DNA of 64,000 nucleotides from CAAGNP01 sp045595965 (lineage in GTDB: Bacteria > Bacteroidota > Bacteroidia > Bacteroidales > UBA932): NCBI GenBank assembly GCA_045595965.1, contig JAZOBN010000010.1:1-64000 (forward strand), written 5' to 3'. The notes beneath the pieces were generated by a model. That model made no database searches and was not told where the DNA came from. It was given only the letters and a program-made list of their open reading frames with translations. Each line of letters opens with the position of its first letter. The stretch's first letter is position 1. Shown here piece by piece: positions 8,394-17,811 of this stretch. The position numbers and the translations under genes are program-made.

Positions 8394-9578
8394 CTATTCT
8401 TTTCTCCAAACCATCTTATTAACAACACCTGTATAGCTCTGAATAAGCTTAACAATCTTGGTACTGACATTTTCGTCAGTATAGTTTGGCACTGGAATTC
8501 CATTATCCTCATTCTTTACCATCTCTACAGCGACATCAACGGCCTGAAGAAGGTCGTGCTCATTGATACCTGCAAGGATGAAGCATCCTTTGTCCAAAGC
8601 CTCTGGACGCTCAGTGGAAGTTCTAATACACACAGCAGGGAACGAATGTCCTACACTTGTGAAGAATGAACTTTCCTCAGGAAGAGTACCTGAATCTGAT
8701 ACCACTGCAAACGCATTCATCTGGAGGCAATTATAATCATGGAATCCGAGGGGTTCCTGGCGGATTACTCGTGGATCAAGCTGAAATCCTGAAGCTTCAA
8801 GTCTGTTGCGACTACGAGGATGACAGCTGTAAAGGATTGGCATATCATACTTTTCTGCCATCTTGTTGATAGCAGTGAATAGAGAAATAAAGTTCTTCTC
8901 AGTGTCGATATTCTCCTCACGGTGAGCAGAAAGAAGGATGTATTTACCCTTCTCAAGGCCGAGACGAGCATGAACGTCTGAGTTCTGGATTTCCTCTAAG
9001 TTCTCGTGAAGAACCTCTGCCATTGGAGAGCCTGAAACATAAGTCCTCTGAGGAGCAACGCTGCTGGCATTGAGATAACGTCGAGCATGTTCGCTATAGC
9101 ATATGTTCACGTCAGAAATAATATCAACAATCCTTCTATTGGTCTCTTCTGGAAGACACTCATCAAAGCAACGGTTACCTGCCTCCATATGGAAGATAGG
9201 GATGTGAAGTCTCTTTGCTCCGATCACAGAAAGACATGAGTTAGTGTCACCAAGTACGAGTACTGCATCAGGCTTTATCTGAACCATCAACTTGTATGAT
9301 GCATTGATGATATTACCCATTGTTGAACCGAGATCATCACCTACTGCATCCATATATACTTCAGGATCTGCAAGTTTAAGGTCACGGAAGAATACTCCAT
9401 TGAGATTGTAGTCGTAGTTCTGACCGGTGTGTGCAAGGATACAATCGAAGTACTTGCGACACTTGTTTATAACCGCCGCAAGACGGATGATTTCCGGCCT
9501 TGTGCCAACAATTATCAAAAGCTTGAGACGGCCGTCATTCTTGAACTGGACGTCGCTATAGTTTGTTTTTAATTCCAT
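8394..9578 (-). CDS. capG: UDP-N-acetyl-L-fucosamine synthase (non-hydrolysing 2-epimerase family, CapG/WbjD type)
   Basis: This 394-residue WecB-family epimerase has the N-terminal LLIIVGTRPEIIRLA near 20-34, the Asp-containing LVLGDTNSCLS, HMEAGNRCFDECLPEETNR near 149-167, and SAHREEN near 233-239, all characteristic of the family. The general enzyme class inverts C2 of UDP-HexNAc. The neighbours CapE and CapF point to the CapG/WbjD role, the last step from UDP-2-acetamido-2,6-dideoxy-L-talose to UDP-L-FucNAc. Its ATG shares one base with the capF stop (TAATG), a sign of translational coupling. Plain UDP-GlcNAc 2-epimerase activity is the alternative but fits the context less well. Confidence 0.88.
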   Translation of the reverse strand: MELKTNYSDVQFKNDGRLKLLIIVGTRPEIIRLAAVINKCRKYFDCILAHTGQNYDYNLNGVFFRDLKLADPEVYMDAVGDDLGSTMGNIINASYKLMVQIKPDAVLVLGDTNSCLSVIGAKRLHIPIFHMEAGNRCFDECLPEETNRRIVDIISDVNICYSEHARRYLNASSVAPQRTYVSGSPMAEVLHENLEEIQNSDVHARLGLEKGKYILLSAHREENIDTEKNFISLFTAINKMAEKYDMPILYSCHPRSRNRLEASGFQLDPRVIRQEPLGFHDYNCLQMNAFAVVSDSGTLPEESSFFTSVGHSFPAVCIRTSTERPEALDKGCFILAGINEHDLLQAVDVAVEMVKNEDNGIPVPNYTDENVSTKIVKLIQSYTGVVNKMVWRKE

Positions 9579-10780
9579 TATTCTACTGGTAAGAAATAAG
9601 TATCTGGTTTGTTTGGATCAAAGATTTCGTTACAGTACATAACTGTCACAAGGTTTTCTGTTTCTGAGAGGTTGATGATATTATGGGTGTAACCCGGAAG
9701 CATGTGAACTGCTTCTATCTTGTCACCACTTACCTCAAAGTTGAGGACTTCATCTGAGTCTATTCTTCTCTGCTGGATAAGGCCGTGTCCACTCACAACG
9801 ATGAAGAACTCCCACTTAGTGTTGTGCCAGTGCTGTCCTTTAGTAATTCCTGGTTTGCTGATGTTGATGCTTACCTGACCGCTGTTCAGTGTGTGGACAA
9901 GTTCAGTGAAGGAACCTCTGTCATCAACATTCATCTTAAGAGGGAAAGAGACTTTCTCCTTTGGAAGATAGCTCAAGTATGTGCTGTAGAGCTTCTTTGC
10001 AAGAGAGTTCTCCGGAATCTCAGGAATCATTAGAGTCTTTGGCTGATCAGCAAAGCTGTAAATCATGTCCACTATTTCACCAAGAGTAGTCTTGTGAGTG
10101 ATTGGGCAATAGCAATATCTGCCGTTTTCTGTTGGGACAGTATCAACACCGTCAAATTCACACCTATGAGCCTCTCCCTTAAGAGCTGCAATCATTTCAT
10201 CAACAAGGTCATCGATGTAGAGAAGCTCCATCTCAACGCTCCTATCATTGACCTGAATCGGTAGATCATTAGCGATGTTATTGCAGAAGGTTGCAATTGC
10301 AGAGTTATAGTTAGGTCTACACCATTTTCCAAAGAGATTAGGGAAACGATAGACAAGTACCTTTGCTCCAGTCTCTTGCCCGTATTCAAACATCAGTTCC
10401 TCTCCAGCTTTCTTGCTCTTGCCGTATTCGCTTGTTCCGAACCTTCCAGCAAGAGTAGCCTGAATCGAACTTGATATCATCACTGGGCAGTTGTTGCCAT
10501 ACTTCTTAAGTGTGTCAAGAAGAAGTGAGGCAAAACCGAAGTTACCCTTCATGAAGTCTTCTTGATTCTGAGGACGATTTACTCCTGCAAGGTTGAATAC
10601 AAAGTCGCACTTTCTGCAGTAGCGGTCAAGTTCTTCTGCTGTAGAATTGATATCGTACTCATATACTTCAGAGATAGTAAGGTCACCGTAGCACTTGGCT
10701 TTGCCTTCCTTTATATTATTGAGTTGGGCGCAAAGGTTTTTACCTACAAAACCTTTTGCACCTGTTACTAATATCTTCAT
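9578..10780 (-). CDS. capF: bifunctional SDR reductase/cupin of UDP-FucNAc synthesis (CapF/WbjC type)
   Basis: This protein has about 400 residues. An N-terminal short-chain reductase domain opens with MKILVTGAKGFVGKNL and carries the YGKSKKAGEE block. A C-terminal cupin begins near the MNVDDRGSFTELVHT motif and contains GQHWHNTKWEFF metal ligands and a Pro-Gly-Tyr-Thr-His block. In Staphylococcus CapF the cupin does C3 epimerisation and the SDR domain reduces C4. I place the start at the internal ATG (10778-10780), because the longer frame would run back through the end of capE and the conserved SDR start begins here. The gap to capE is then 4 bases. Confidence 0.92.
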   Translation of the reverse strand: MKILVTGAKGFVGKNLCAQLNNIKEGKAKCYGDLTISEVYEYDINSTAEELDRYCRKCDFVFNLAGVNRPQNQEDFMKGNFGFASLLLDTLKKYGNNCPVMISSSIQATLAGRFGTSEYGKSKKAGEELMFEYGQETGAKVLVYRFPNLFGKWCRPNYNSAIATFCNNIANDLPIQVNDRSVEMELLYIDDLVDEMIAALKGEAHRCEFDGVDTVPTENGRYCYCPITHKTTLGEIVDMIYSFADQPKTLMIPEIPENSLAKKLYSTYLSYLPKEKVSFPLKMNVDDRGSFTELVHTLNSGQVSINISKPGITKGQHWHNTKWEFFIVVSGHGLIQQRRIDSDEVLNFEVSGDKIEAVHMLPGYTHNIINLSETENLVTVMYCNEIFDPNKPDTYFLPVE

Positions 10781-10784
10781 AATA

Positions 10785-11876
10785 TTATTCTGAGCGGATG
10801 TCTCTTGCTTTTGCTCTTGGAATAAGGCCAAGATCCTCCTGAATAAAGCGAAGTCTCATGAGCTGTTCTTTCATGCCTTCAACATCGAGACGGCCAGTGT
10901 TATGTGAGTGGTAGTCCTCAATCTTGGACATATCTTCATTTCCTTCTGTGAAGAATTTGTCGTAGTTGAGGTCACGGTTGTCGCAAGGGATGCGATAGTA
11001 GTTGCCCATATCGATAGCCTTAGCCATCTCCTCACGTGTCACAAGAGTCTCATAAAGTTTCTCACCGTGACGGGTACCGATAACCTTAACTTCGGTTTCA
11101 CCGTAAACTGAATCCATTTTGCTGTAGATCTGCTTGAGAGCCTCTGCAAGAACTTCAAGAGTTGCTGCAGGAGCTTTCTGAACGAAGAGGTCTCCGTTGT
11201 GGCCATGAGTGAATGCATAGATTACAAGATCGACTGCATCATCAAGAGTCATCATAAAGCGGGTCATGTTAGGATCTGTGATAGTGATTGGCTTACCTGC
11301 CATAATTTGCTCAACCCAAAGAGGTATTACTGATCCGCGTGATGCCATTACGTTACCGTAGCGAGTGCAACAGATTGTAGTGCCTGCACCTTCGCCAAGT
11401 TCGCGTCCTTTGGCTATAGCTACTTTCTCCATAAGTGCCTTTGAAATACCCATTGCGTTGATTGGATATGCAGCCTTGTCTGTTGAGAGTACTACTACAT
11501 TCTTTACACCATGCTCAATTGCAGACAAGAGTACGTTGTTAGTACCTACGACATTGGTCATGGTAGCCTCCATAGGGAAAAACTCGCAAGATGGTACCTG
11601 CTTGAGGGCTGCTGCAGCAAAGACATAATCGACGTTTCTCATAGCTATGTCTACTGACTCCCTATTTCTAACATTGCCAATGTAGAATTTCACCTTATGT
11701 GCAACCTCTGGATATGCTGCCTGAAGATGATGACGCATATCATCTTGCTTTTTCTCATCTCTTGAAAAGATACGAATTTCTTTGATATCAGATCCCAAAA
11801 AACGACGCAAAACTGCATTGCCGAAACTTCCTGTTCCTCCGGTTATGAGTAATACCTTGTCTTTAAAAATGCTCAT
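10785..11876 (-). CDS. capE: UDP-GlcNAc 4,6-dehydratase/5-epimerase (CapE/WbjB type)
   Basis: This 363-residue extended SDR begins KVLLITGGTGSFGNAVL (NAD site) and has the inverting-dehydratase signature STDKAAYPINAMGISKAL. Here Met replaces the usual Tyr of the YxxxK pair, as in CapE and FlaA1-type enzymes. It makes the 4-keto-6-deoxy intermediate from UDP-GlcNAc as the first step to UDP-L-FucNAc, followed by CapF and CapG in the next two genes. The family length fits. It is preceded by a 256-base gap from the wzz gene and may have its own promoter there, though I see no convincing one. Confidence 0.93.
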   Translation of the reverse strand: MSIFKDKVLLITGGTGSFGNAVLRRFLGSDIKEIRIFSRDEKKQDDMRHHLQAAYPEVAHKVKFYIGNVRNRESVDIAMRNVDYVFAAAALKQVPSCEFFPMEATMTNVVGTNNVLLSAIEHGVKNVVVLSTDKAAYPINAMGISKALMEKVAIAKGRELGEGAGTTICCTRYGNVMASRGSVIPLWVEQIMAGKPITITDPNMTRFMMTLDDAVDLVIYAFTHGHNGDLFVQKAPAATLEVLAEALKQIYSKMDSVYGETEVKVIGTRHGEKLYETLVTREEMAKAIDMGNYYRIPCDNRDLNYDKFFTEGNEDMSKIEDYHSHNTGRLDVEGMKEQLMRLRFIQEDLGLIPRAKARDIRSE

Positions 11877-11976
11877 GATTTATGTTTATTTAACTTGTTT
11901 ATATTCTTTATATTATAGTTAGTGCGAGTTATAAAGGTGTTAATTTGGTTATTTTCTTCGCGGTTTATTCGTTTTC

Positions 11977-12120
11977 TATTCTATATATCACTTCACTTAC
12001 AATGAGCAGGAGTCTTATGGTTTGCTCTTGGGTGAGGGTGGCAGTGTTGGTGGTTTGTAGGAGTGCCAGGACACTGTCGGGATGATGTTGAGGGTTTTGA
12101 TGGCTTGGTCAAGGGCCTAT
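11977..12120 (-). pseudogene. possible remnant reading frame between wzz and capE
   Basis: The 256-base gap 11877-12132 holds no intact gene. On the minus strand, one frame ending at a TAA near 11967-11979 reads as an amphipathic helix-rich tail (SVLALLQTTNTATLTQEQ and a following LLLIVSEVIYRIENE). Upstream the sense continues best in another frame (AIKTLNIIP), as if one frameshift had occurred. There is no ATG in either frame. It may be a decayed small ORF of the kind often found at the head of capsule gene blocks, or chance. I do not recognise a family. Confidence 0.25.
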
Positions 12121-12132
12121 TATGATTATTAT

Positions 12133-13275
12133 TTATTTCTCTTCTTCTGGCATCTCCCACTTGACAGGAAGATTTATCCCTTGCCCCACGAGCCAGTCAA
12201 TACCTACGACGATACCACATCCAAGGATGGCTCCGAGGAATGTCCAGATGACAAGGATTTTGGCTCTCTGAGGTTTAGCCTTTTTATAAGGGACTACTAC
12301 AGGTTTGACTGCAGTAAGTACAGGGGTATCCTCTTTCACCTGAATATCTGCCTGGAGGAGTTGTTTTGCCATCTCGGTGTAGATGGTGTTGGCCATATTG
12401 TACTCTGAGGTGAGCCGTTCAAGTTCTGTGCGGGCCTTAGCTGATGAGATGACACGGTTTGCGTCCTGGAATGTGGCGAGTGCCAACTGTTTTTTCTCAT
12501 ACTCCGCCTTGGTCTCATTGTATCGGTTCTGGATAAACTCCATCTGCGCTTTAGCCTTGTCAATCTTGAACTCGGTCACATATTTGCCTAGAAGATCAAA
12601 AGTTATCTGACAGAGCTGTGCTGCAGCCAGCGCCTCACCCATATTGGTTGTAATGGTAATATACCCTTTCTTCTCTTCAAGAGTCATTGATATAGCATCA
12701 CTCAGAGCTTTTGCACAGTTGAATTCATCCTTGGTATAATATTTCATACCATTTTCGGTAGGAACATTTACCGAAGTTGTATCCTCACCCCTGATAGCAT
12801 TGAGAATTACAAAAGGGAGACCTATAGTGTATTTCTTCACTGTCCCCAAGACACTGCTCTTCTTATATTCAGGATTGGTAAAGTAATCTATCAGAGCAAT
12901 CGGCTCCTCCCACTCCTCGAATTTCACCTTTGAATACATCAACTCCTTCTTGAAATCGATATTGTCAAGGATCTGGGGATACATATTTGGAGAAAGGCTC
13001 TCTGCCGAGGACATATCCCCAAGATTGATACCTGCCATCGCTGCCAATGATGAGAGTCCGCCCGATGCCCCTTTCTTGGCACTCTGAGGGACAAATGTCA
13101 CACTTGAGGTATATTCTTTTGGGGAGAATAGTGCGACAAACAGACCGAGTACCATGAAACAGCCGGTAACTATAAGGATAAATTTCCTTTTGCTCCATAG
13201 CCTTTTTACTATCGCAAGGATATCAATCTCCTGCTCCTCTTCGTAATGATTAATATTTTGATTTTGTTCGTTCAT
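12133..13275 (-). CDS. Wzz-type polysaccharide chain-length determinant
   Basis: This 380-residue inner-membrane protein has an N-terminal cytoplasmic tail, a first membrane segment near 33-53 (FILIVTGCFMVLGLFVALF), a long periplasmic region with predicted coiled coil near 240-300 (AKAQMEFIQNRYNETKAEY onward), a proline-rich TAVKPVVVPYKKAKPQ stretch, and a second membrane segment near 342-365. This is the PCP/Wzz plan that sets polysaccharide chain length. There is no kinase domain. It lies 6 bases downstream of the SLBB export gene, its usual partner, so the two form the export pair of the locus. Confidence 0.92.
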   Translation of the reverse strand: MNEQNQNINHYEEEQEIDILAIVKRLWSKRKFILIVTGCFMVLGLFVALFSPKEYTSSVTFVPQSAKKGASGGLSSLAAMAGINLGDMSSAESLSPNMYPQILDNIDFKKELMYSKVKFEEWEEPIALIDYFTNPEYKKSSVLGTVKKYTIGLPFVILNAIRGEDTTSVNVPTENGMKYYTKDEFNCAKALSDAISMTLEEKKGYITITTNMGEALAAAQLCQITFDLLGKYVTEFKIDKAKAQMEFIQNRYNETKAEYEKKQLALATFQDANRVISSAKARTELERLTSEYNMANTIYTEMAKQLLQADIQVKEDTPVLTAVKPVVVPYKKAKPQRAKILVIWTFLGAILGCGIVVGIDWLVGQGINLPVKWEMPEEEK

Positions 13276-13281
13276 ACCTGA

Positions 13282-15660
13282 TTATTTCTTTAATGAATTT
13301 ATCATAGATACAACCATAGCTGCGACAGAAGCTGTAGAGGATGCTATTGACATCACTTCAGCAGCGGAGATCCTCTGCATCTGCTCTTTGTTCTTCACAG
13401 GTACCACTATCTCACATCCTGGTTCAGCTTCATATTTTGAAGTCCCCCTCTTCGACACCTTGCCATTCATATATATGATATATGTATTCTTCTTGATAGC
13501 CCCTTTGGTATAACCACCTGCCATATTGATATAATCTTTAGGTTTAAGAGATGGGTCAAATGTCACCACGTTATTATAAAGTACACCGCCGGAAATTTTG
13601 ACGGTATTGTTCATTTTTGGCACATTTATGATGTCCCCCTCATGAAGAACTACATCGGCATAGGATCCTGGATTATCAAGGGCTGCTTGAAGGTCGATAC
13701 CTACATTATACCTCTCCTCCCTGTTGATCTCTTCGATCATTGTAGGGTCTGCACCGGTCTGACGCAGAGCCACTTTCCTCGCTGTGACTGCACGTTCATA
13801 CTCTACATCTGACAATTTCCTCTCTATAGTTGCACCTTTAATATATGCATCATTGTTGACCCCTCCAGCCCTCTTAATCACATCAGAGATTCTCACCACA
13901 TTTTTCTCCACCACATATTGTCCGGGGAAATTGACCTCCCCTACGACACTTACAGCTTGTTGCTTCTTATAGTTCGGTGCCACCCTTACAAATACAATAT
14001 CGTATGGAGCAAGTTCGAAATCCTGATCCTGGGGATTTTCAAGAAGATTGAAATTGAATACAGTTGCAATTGTATCACTTGCCACCATCTCTCCATCATT
14101 CATATTGCGTCTTGCCACATCTATATTGGATCTTGCAGCACCCACAGTGAACCCTCCCGATAGGAGAATGACATCACCCAGGGTCATTCCCGGTCTGAAG
14201 ACAAATGTATCTGGTCTGTTTATCTCTCCATAGGTATATACCAATGTCCTCTTCTCCAACTCTCTGTGGGCAAAAATTCTGATAGAGTCATCCGGCATGA
14301 GCATAACCTCCTCAGTACCCTCAAGAACATTCTTTACACTGAAATGGAGGGCTATGGTATCTCTCCTCTCATTGAATCTCTGGATATAACCTCTATCCTC
14401 ATATACATCATCTTTCACACCACCTGCAGCAGCAATAAGTTGTTGCAATGTATTCAATGTATCAGAAATTGCATATGACCCCTGATGCCATACAGAACCC
14501 TGGATATATACTCTGTTCTTGTTCTCCTGAATATTGCTCATCACAGTCAGAGAGTCCCCATCCATAAGTTTGAATGAAGAAAAGTCCCTCTTGAGAAGGT
14601 CGAAACTCACACTTCTTGCCCCTTTCTTGCGTGTAATATGAATCCTATCCTCATTAGCCTCATCTGTAAAGCCCCCTGAGTACTCAAGAAGTTTGGCAAC
14701 AGTTTCACTATTTGTCATCTCATAGATCATAGGACGCTTCACCTCTCCGGCAATCTTTACAAGATTGGTGTATGCACTCACTTTGATAAGATCGTTGTCC
14801 TCAAGTCTGACATTGGACTTGAAATCCCCATCAAGCATGAATTTATATAGGTCAAATGTCTCAAGAAGCTTATTGTTTCTGTAAATCTTAATATTTCTTA
14901 CAGAACCTATCTCTGTAGGGCCACCAGCCATATAGATCGCAGATGTAATGGTAGCAAGTGATGGCAATGTAAATGTCCCCGGTGTTTTGACATCACCCAC
15001 AACATTCACCGACAAAGAGCGGATTCTACCCAATGAGAGACGGATAAAGGTGGTAGGCTCTTCAGCTGTAATACCTGAGTATATACGTCCAAGCTGCACC
15101 TTCAGCCCCTTTTCAGCCTGCTCTACAGTTTGTCCTGCAAGATATACAGGACCGAGATCGGGAATAATGATGCTCCCCTCCGGAGATATCTCCTGAATCA
15201 GATTCTGCGATACAGCACCCCAGATATCGATCACCACCTCATCCCCAGCAGCCAGTTTGTAGTTAGCAGGGGTAGGGATATTGTAACTTGGGAGGAAATT
15301 CATCCTTTGTGACTGGAAAATGGCGTGACCATAGATCTGGCTCTCCCTTTTCTCCATCATTTCAAGCTGGGCAAGTTTTTCTACAAGAGAGGTGCCGTCA
15401 CCTGATGAATACATGCCCGATGTATCCTGACTCATGGATACTGTCTGTGGGGTCCGCTCTACAGCTGGAACTGTTCTGGTTTGTGACTGTACTGCTTCAC
15501 CACCCTGGTGTTTGCTGATCATGGCATTGATCTGTGCCTCGCTGTACCCTTGGGCACGAGCCATCTTTTTAGCCATTTCAATCTCTGCTGCCGATTGGGC
15601 TGCAAGATTAAATGACACCAACGCCACTCCGATTAGAACTGCTAATTTCCTCAATTTCAT
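13282..15660 (-). CDS. polysaccharide export protein with SLBB repeats (Wza-like)
   Basis: This protein has 792 residues. A signal peptide (LAVLIGVALVSFNLAAQSA) ends near residue 22, and a Poly_export domain near 125-210 begins YKLAAGDEVVIDIWGAV. Several SLBB repeats follow, recognisable by repeated V.G.V..PG.Y/F and L...I..AGG blocks near 225-250, 310-330, 390-415, 470-490, 570-595 and 690-715. Near the C-terminus is a short hydrophobic helix (MSIASSTASVAAMVVSMI) that may span the outer membrane. It is the large outer-membrane exporter form common in Bacteroidetes. Transcription runs straight into wzz. The 136-base gap before it (15661-15796) holds no gene. Confidence 0.92.
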   Translation of the reverse strand: MKLRKLAVLIGVALVSFNLAAQSAAEIEMAKKMARAQGYSEAQINAMISKHQGGEAVQSQTRTVPAVERTPQTVSMSQDTSGMYSSGDGTSLVEKLAQLEMMEKRESQIYGHAIFQSQRMNFLPSYNIPTPANYKLAAGDEVVIDIWGAVSQNLIQEISPEGSIIIPDLGPVYLAGQTVEQAEKGLKVQLGRIYSGITAEEPTTFIRLSLGRIRSLSVNVVGDVKTPGTFTLPSLATITSAIYMAGGPTEIGSVRNIKIYRNNKLLETFDLYKFMLDGDFKSNVRLEDNDLIKVSAYTNLVKIAGEVKRPMIYEMTNSETVAKLLEYSGGFTDEANEDRIHITRKKGARSVSFDLLKRDFSSFKLMDGDSLTVMSNIQENKNRVYIQGSVWHQGSYAISDTLNTLQQLIAAAGGVKDDVYEDRGYIQRFNERRDTIALHFSVKNVLEGTEEVMLMPDDSIRIFAHRELEKRTLVYTYGEINRPDTFVFRPGMTLGDVILLSGGFTVGAARSNIDVARRNMNDGEMVASDTIATVFNFNLLENPQDQDFELAPYDIVFVRVAPNYKKQQAVSVVGEVNFPGQYVVEKNVVRISDVIKRAGGVNNDAYIKGATIERKLSDVEYERAVTARKVALRQTGADPTMIEEINREERYNVGIDLQAALDNPGSYADVVLHEGDIINVPKMNNTVKISGGVLYNNVVTFDPSLKPKDYINMAGGYTKGAIKKNTYIIYMNGKVSKRGTSKYEAEPGCEIVVPVKNKEQMQRISAAEVMSIASSTASVAAMVVSMINSLKK

Positions 15661-15796
15661 ATTGTTATATATTTATTTTTCTTTCCGCTTAACACAGCTT
15701 CGCCTCCTGAGTCCCATCTCTGCGAAAGGGCCCCAGCAGGCGCTGTCTTAATTTATATTTCAGACGACTTCAATACCGGTCGCCTCTGATTACAGA

Positions 15797-17728
15797 TTAC
15801 TGTTTGCTATCAAGTCTTCCGTACCTCGAGTTGCTGCTCTTGAACTCTGGGACGATTTTTTTCATAATTGCCACTGTCTCCTCTTTCCCCATCTCCTGGC
15901 AGCAAGCCTTGAGTTCAGACAAGCTCTCTATGACATCGGCATACTGATACGATCTTACCTTTGCCAGGAATATCTTTTTATGCACTGTCGGAACAGTATT
16001 CTCCTCATTGCTGAGCAACTCTTCATAGAGTTTCTCACCAGGTCTCAACCCCACATACTTGATCTCAATATCTTTTCCAAGTTCCAGACCGGAAAGAGAT
16101 ATCATATTTCTTGCCAAATCGTCAATTTTTACAGGATCTCCCATATCAAAAACGAAAATCTCATCCTCTCTACCCATTGTTGCAGCCTCCATCACAAGTC
16201 GGCAAGCCTCGGGGATAGTCATGAAGTATCTGATAATTCTGGAATCTGTCACTGTAACGGGACCACCCTCGGCTATCTGCTTCTTGAAGAGAGGAATCAC
16301 AGATCCGTTGGATCCGAGAACATTTCCAAAACGGGTGGTTACAAATTTGGTGATACCTTTCACCTCCCCAGCTGCAATAGCCCTGCTCAAACTTTGTGTG
16401 TAAATCTCTGCAATACGTTTGGATGCCCCCATCACATTGGCAGGGTTGACAGCCTTATCGGTAGATATCATTACAAACTTCTCCACACCGTACCTCACAG
16501 CCATATCTGCCACATTTTTAGTACCGAACACATTGGTATTTACTGCCTCTACAGGGTTTGACTCCATCATTGGCACATGCTTATAGGCTGCTGCATGAAA
16601 CACTACATTAGGATTGTATCTTTTGAAAATATATTCCAATTTTGGTTGCTGTCGGACATCTCCGATAATGAACTTCTTCTCGATTTTTGGAGCCACCTCC
16701 CTCAATTCCAACATCATGTCGTTCATAGGGGTCTCTGCTGCATCAAATAGGATCAACTGCTGGAGGGGAATATTGAGCAATTGGCGGCACAACTCCCCAC
16801 CGATAGAACCGGCAGCACCGGTCACAAGGACAACCTTATCTGTAAGAAATTGTCTAATCTCCTCCAGATTGATCTCAACCTCATCCCTTCCAAGCAAATC
16901 TTCAATCTTCACCTCACGGATAGGCGGCATAATGGTCTCACCTTCGTTCAGTTGGTTCACTTTAGGGAGAATCAGCACCTGAATACCATGTTTTGCACAA
17001 TACTCTACCATCCTGTTCTGCTCATCTCTCACAGACTTGTAATCAGGAAAGACTATTGCGTCAATCCCCATTGACAACAAACTTCTTTCAAAAGCCTTTT
17101 CACTCCCCACTGGGATTACCGGATATCCGCAAAGGCTCTTTCTATATGATGATTTGGTCGAGTAGACTACAAATCCCCTGCATATATAATCCTTTCCCTT
17201 TTCAATCATACTGAAAACAGATACAGACTCGATTGAATCGCCATAAATCAGGACATTATTTGCATCTTCAGTAGATATCTTCACGAGGAACTCCTTATAC
17301 ACCAAAGAGACACAGGCTCTGATTGCGATAAGGAAAAGTGTGGTAACAAGAAGATCAAGAATGATAATCATGATCAGTTTCACCGACGGGAGGACAACGG
17401 AGCAATTTGTCCCGAGGGAAAAAATCACGACAAAGACCACAAGAGCCTTAAACATTGCTGCCACAAACAGCCTCCATATTTCAGCCATTGTGGTATGTCT
17501 GATGGCACCTGCGTATGTTCTGAGAGAGAGGACAGAAACGACAGATGCCACCAAAGAGACACCTGCCAGAATCAAATAGAATATTTTGGATCCGATAAAC
17601 GGAACAAAGAGATCCATACCGGCGAAAACAATCAGAGAGGCCACAACAGATGCCGCAACATCTATCATCATAATCCATATACGGCCCACATAATGCTCTG
17701 AAAAATACTTAGGAAAGTTCAATGACAT
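15797..17728 (-). CDS. membrane-bound UDP-sugar 4,6-dehydratase (CapD/WbpM/PglF type)
   Basis: The protein has 643 residues. Four N-terminal membrane segments (about 15-130) are followed by a first Rossmann-like region (near 160-265) and a C-terminal SDR catalytic domain from VVLVTGAAGSIGGELCRQL near 293. The catalytic block STDKAVNPANVMGASK carries Met in place of Tyr, as expected for this family. RFGNVLGSNGSVIPLFK and LRPGEKLYEELLSNEENT are also conserved. It makes UDP-2-acetamido-4-keto-2,6-dideoxyhexose, often for the first sugar on the lipid carrier. It is the first gene of the polysaccharide locus, lying after mnmA on the same strand with a 83-base gap that contains a TAnnTTTG box. Confidence 0.93.
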   Translation of the reverse strand: MSLNFPKYFSEHYVGRIWIMMIDVAASVVASLIVFAGMDLFVPFIGSKIFYLILAGVSLVASVVSVLSLRTYAGAIRHTTMAEIWRLFVAAMFKALVVFVVIFSLGTNCSVVLPSVKLIMIIILDLLVTTLFLIAIRACVSLVYKEFLVKISTEDANNVLIYGDSIESVSVFSMIEKGKDYICRGFVVYSTKSSYRKSLCGYPVIPVGSEKAFERSLLSMGIDAIVFPDYKSVRDEQNRMVEYCAKHGIQVLILPKVNQLNEGETIMPPIREVKIEDLLGRDEVEINLEEIRQFLTDKVVLVTGAAGSIGGELCRQLLNIPLQQLILFDAAETPMNDMMLELREVAPKIEKKFIIGDVRQQPKLEYIFKRYNPNVVFHAAAYKHVPMMESNPVEAVNTNVFGTKNVADMAVRYGVEKFVMISTDKAVNPANVMGASKRIAEIYTQSLSRAIAAGEVKGITKFVTTRFGNVLGSNGSVIPLFKKQIAEGGPVTVTDSRIIRYFMTIPEACRLVMEAATMGREDEIFVFDMGDPVKIDDLARNMISLSGLELGKDIEIKYVGLRPGEKLYEELLSNEENTVPTVHKKIFLAKVRSYQYADVIESLSELKACCQEMGKEETVAIMKKIVPEFKSSNSRYGRLDSKQ

Positions 17729-17752
17729 AAAGTAACCTTTTTACAATATACA

Positions 17753-17770
17753 CTAACTTTACAAAGTTAG
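17753..17770 (-). promoter_or_regulatory. palindrome overlapping a TAnnTTTG box before the membrane dehydratase gene
   Basis: CTAACTT (17753-17759) and AAGTTAG (17764-17770) are perfect inverted arms around 4 bases. On the minus strand the right-hand side contains TAACTTTG (17762-17769), a match to the Bacteroidetes -7 element TAnnTTTG, about 35 bases before the ATG at 17728. No good -33 TTTG is found at 19-20 bases. It could be an operator over the promoter of the polysaccharide locus or a hairpin in the mnmA 3' region. There is no T-run, so it is not a terminator. Confidence 0.4.
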
Positions 17771-17811
17771 GTATTTTTTCCTAAAAAACAGCAACTTTAT
17801 ACCCACAAATT

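Noticed and set aside
15661..15796. Search for a capsule regulator (UpxY/UpxZ type) or leader gene before the export gene
   Set aside because: No open frame or recognisable motif is present in the gap.
15980..16561. Plus-strand frame of 193 codons
   Set aside because: It is a shadow of the SDR domain of the membrane dehydratase, with no motif or start site.
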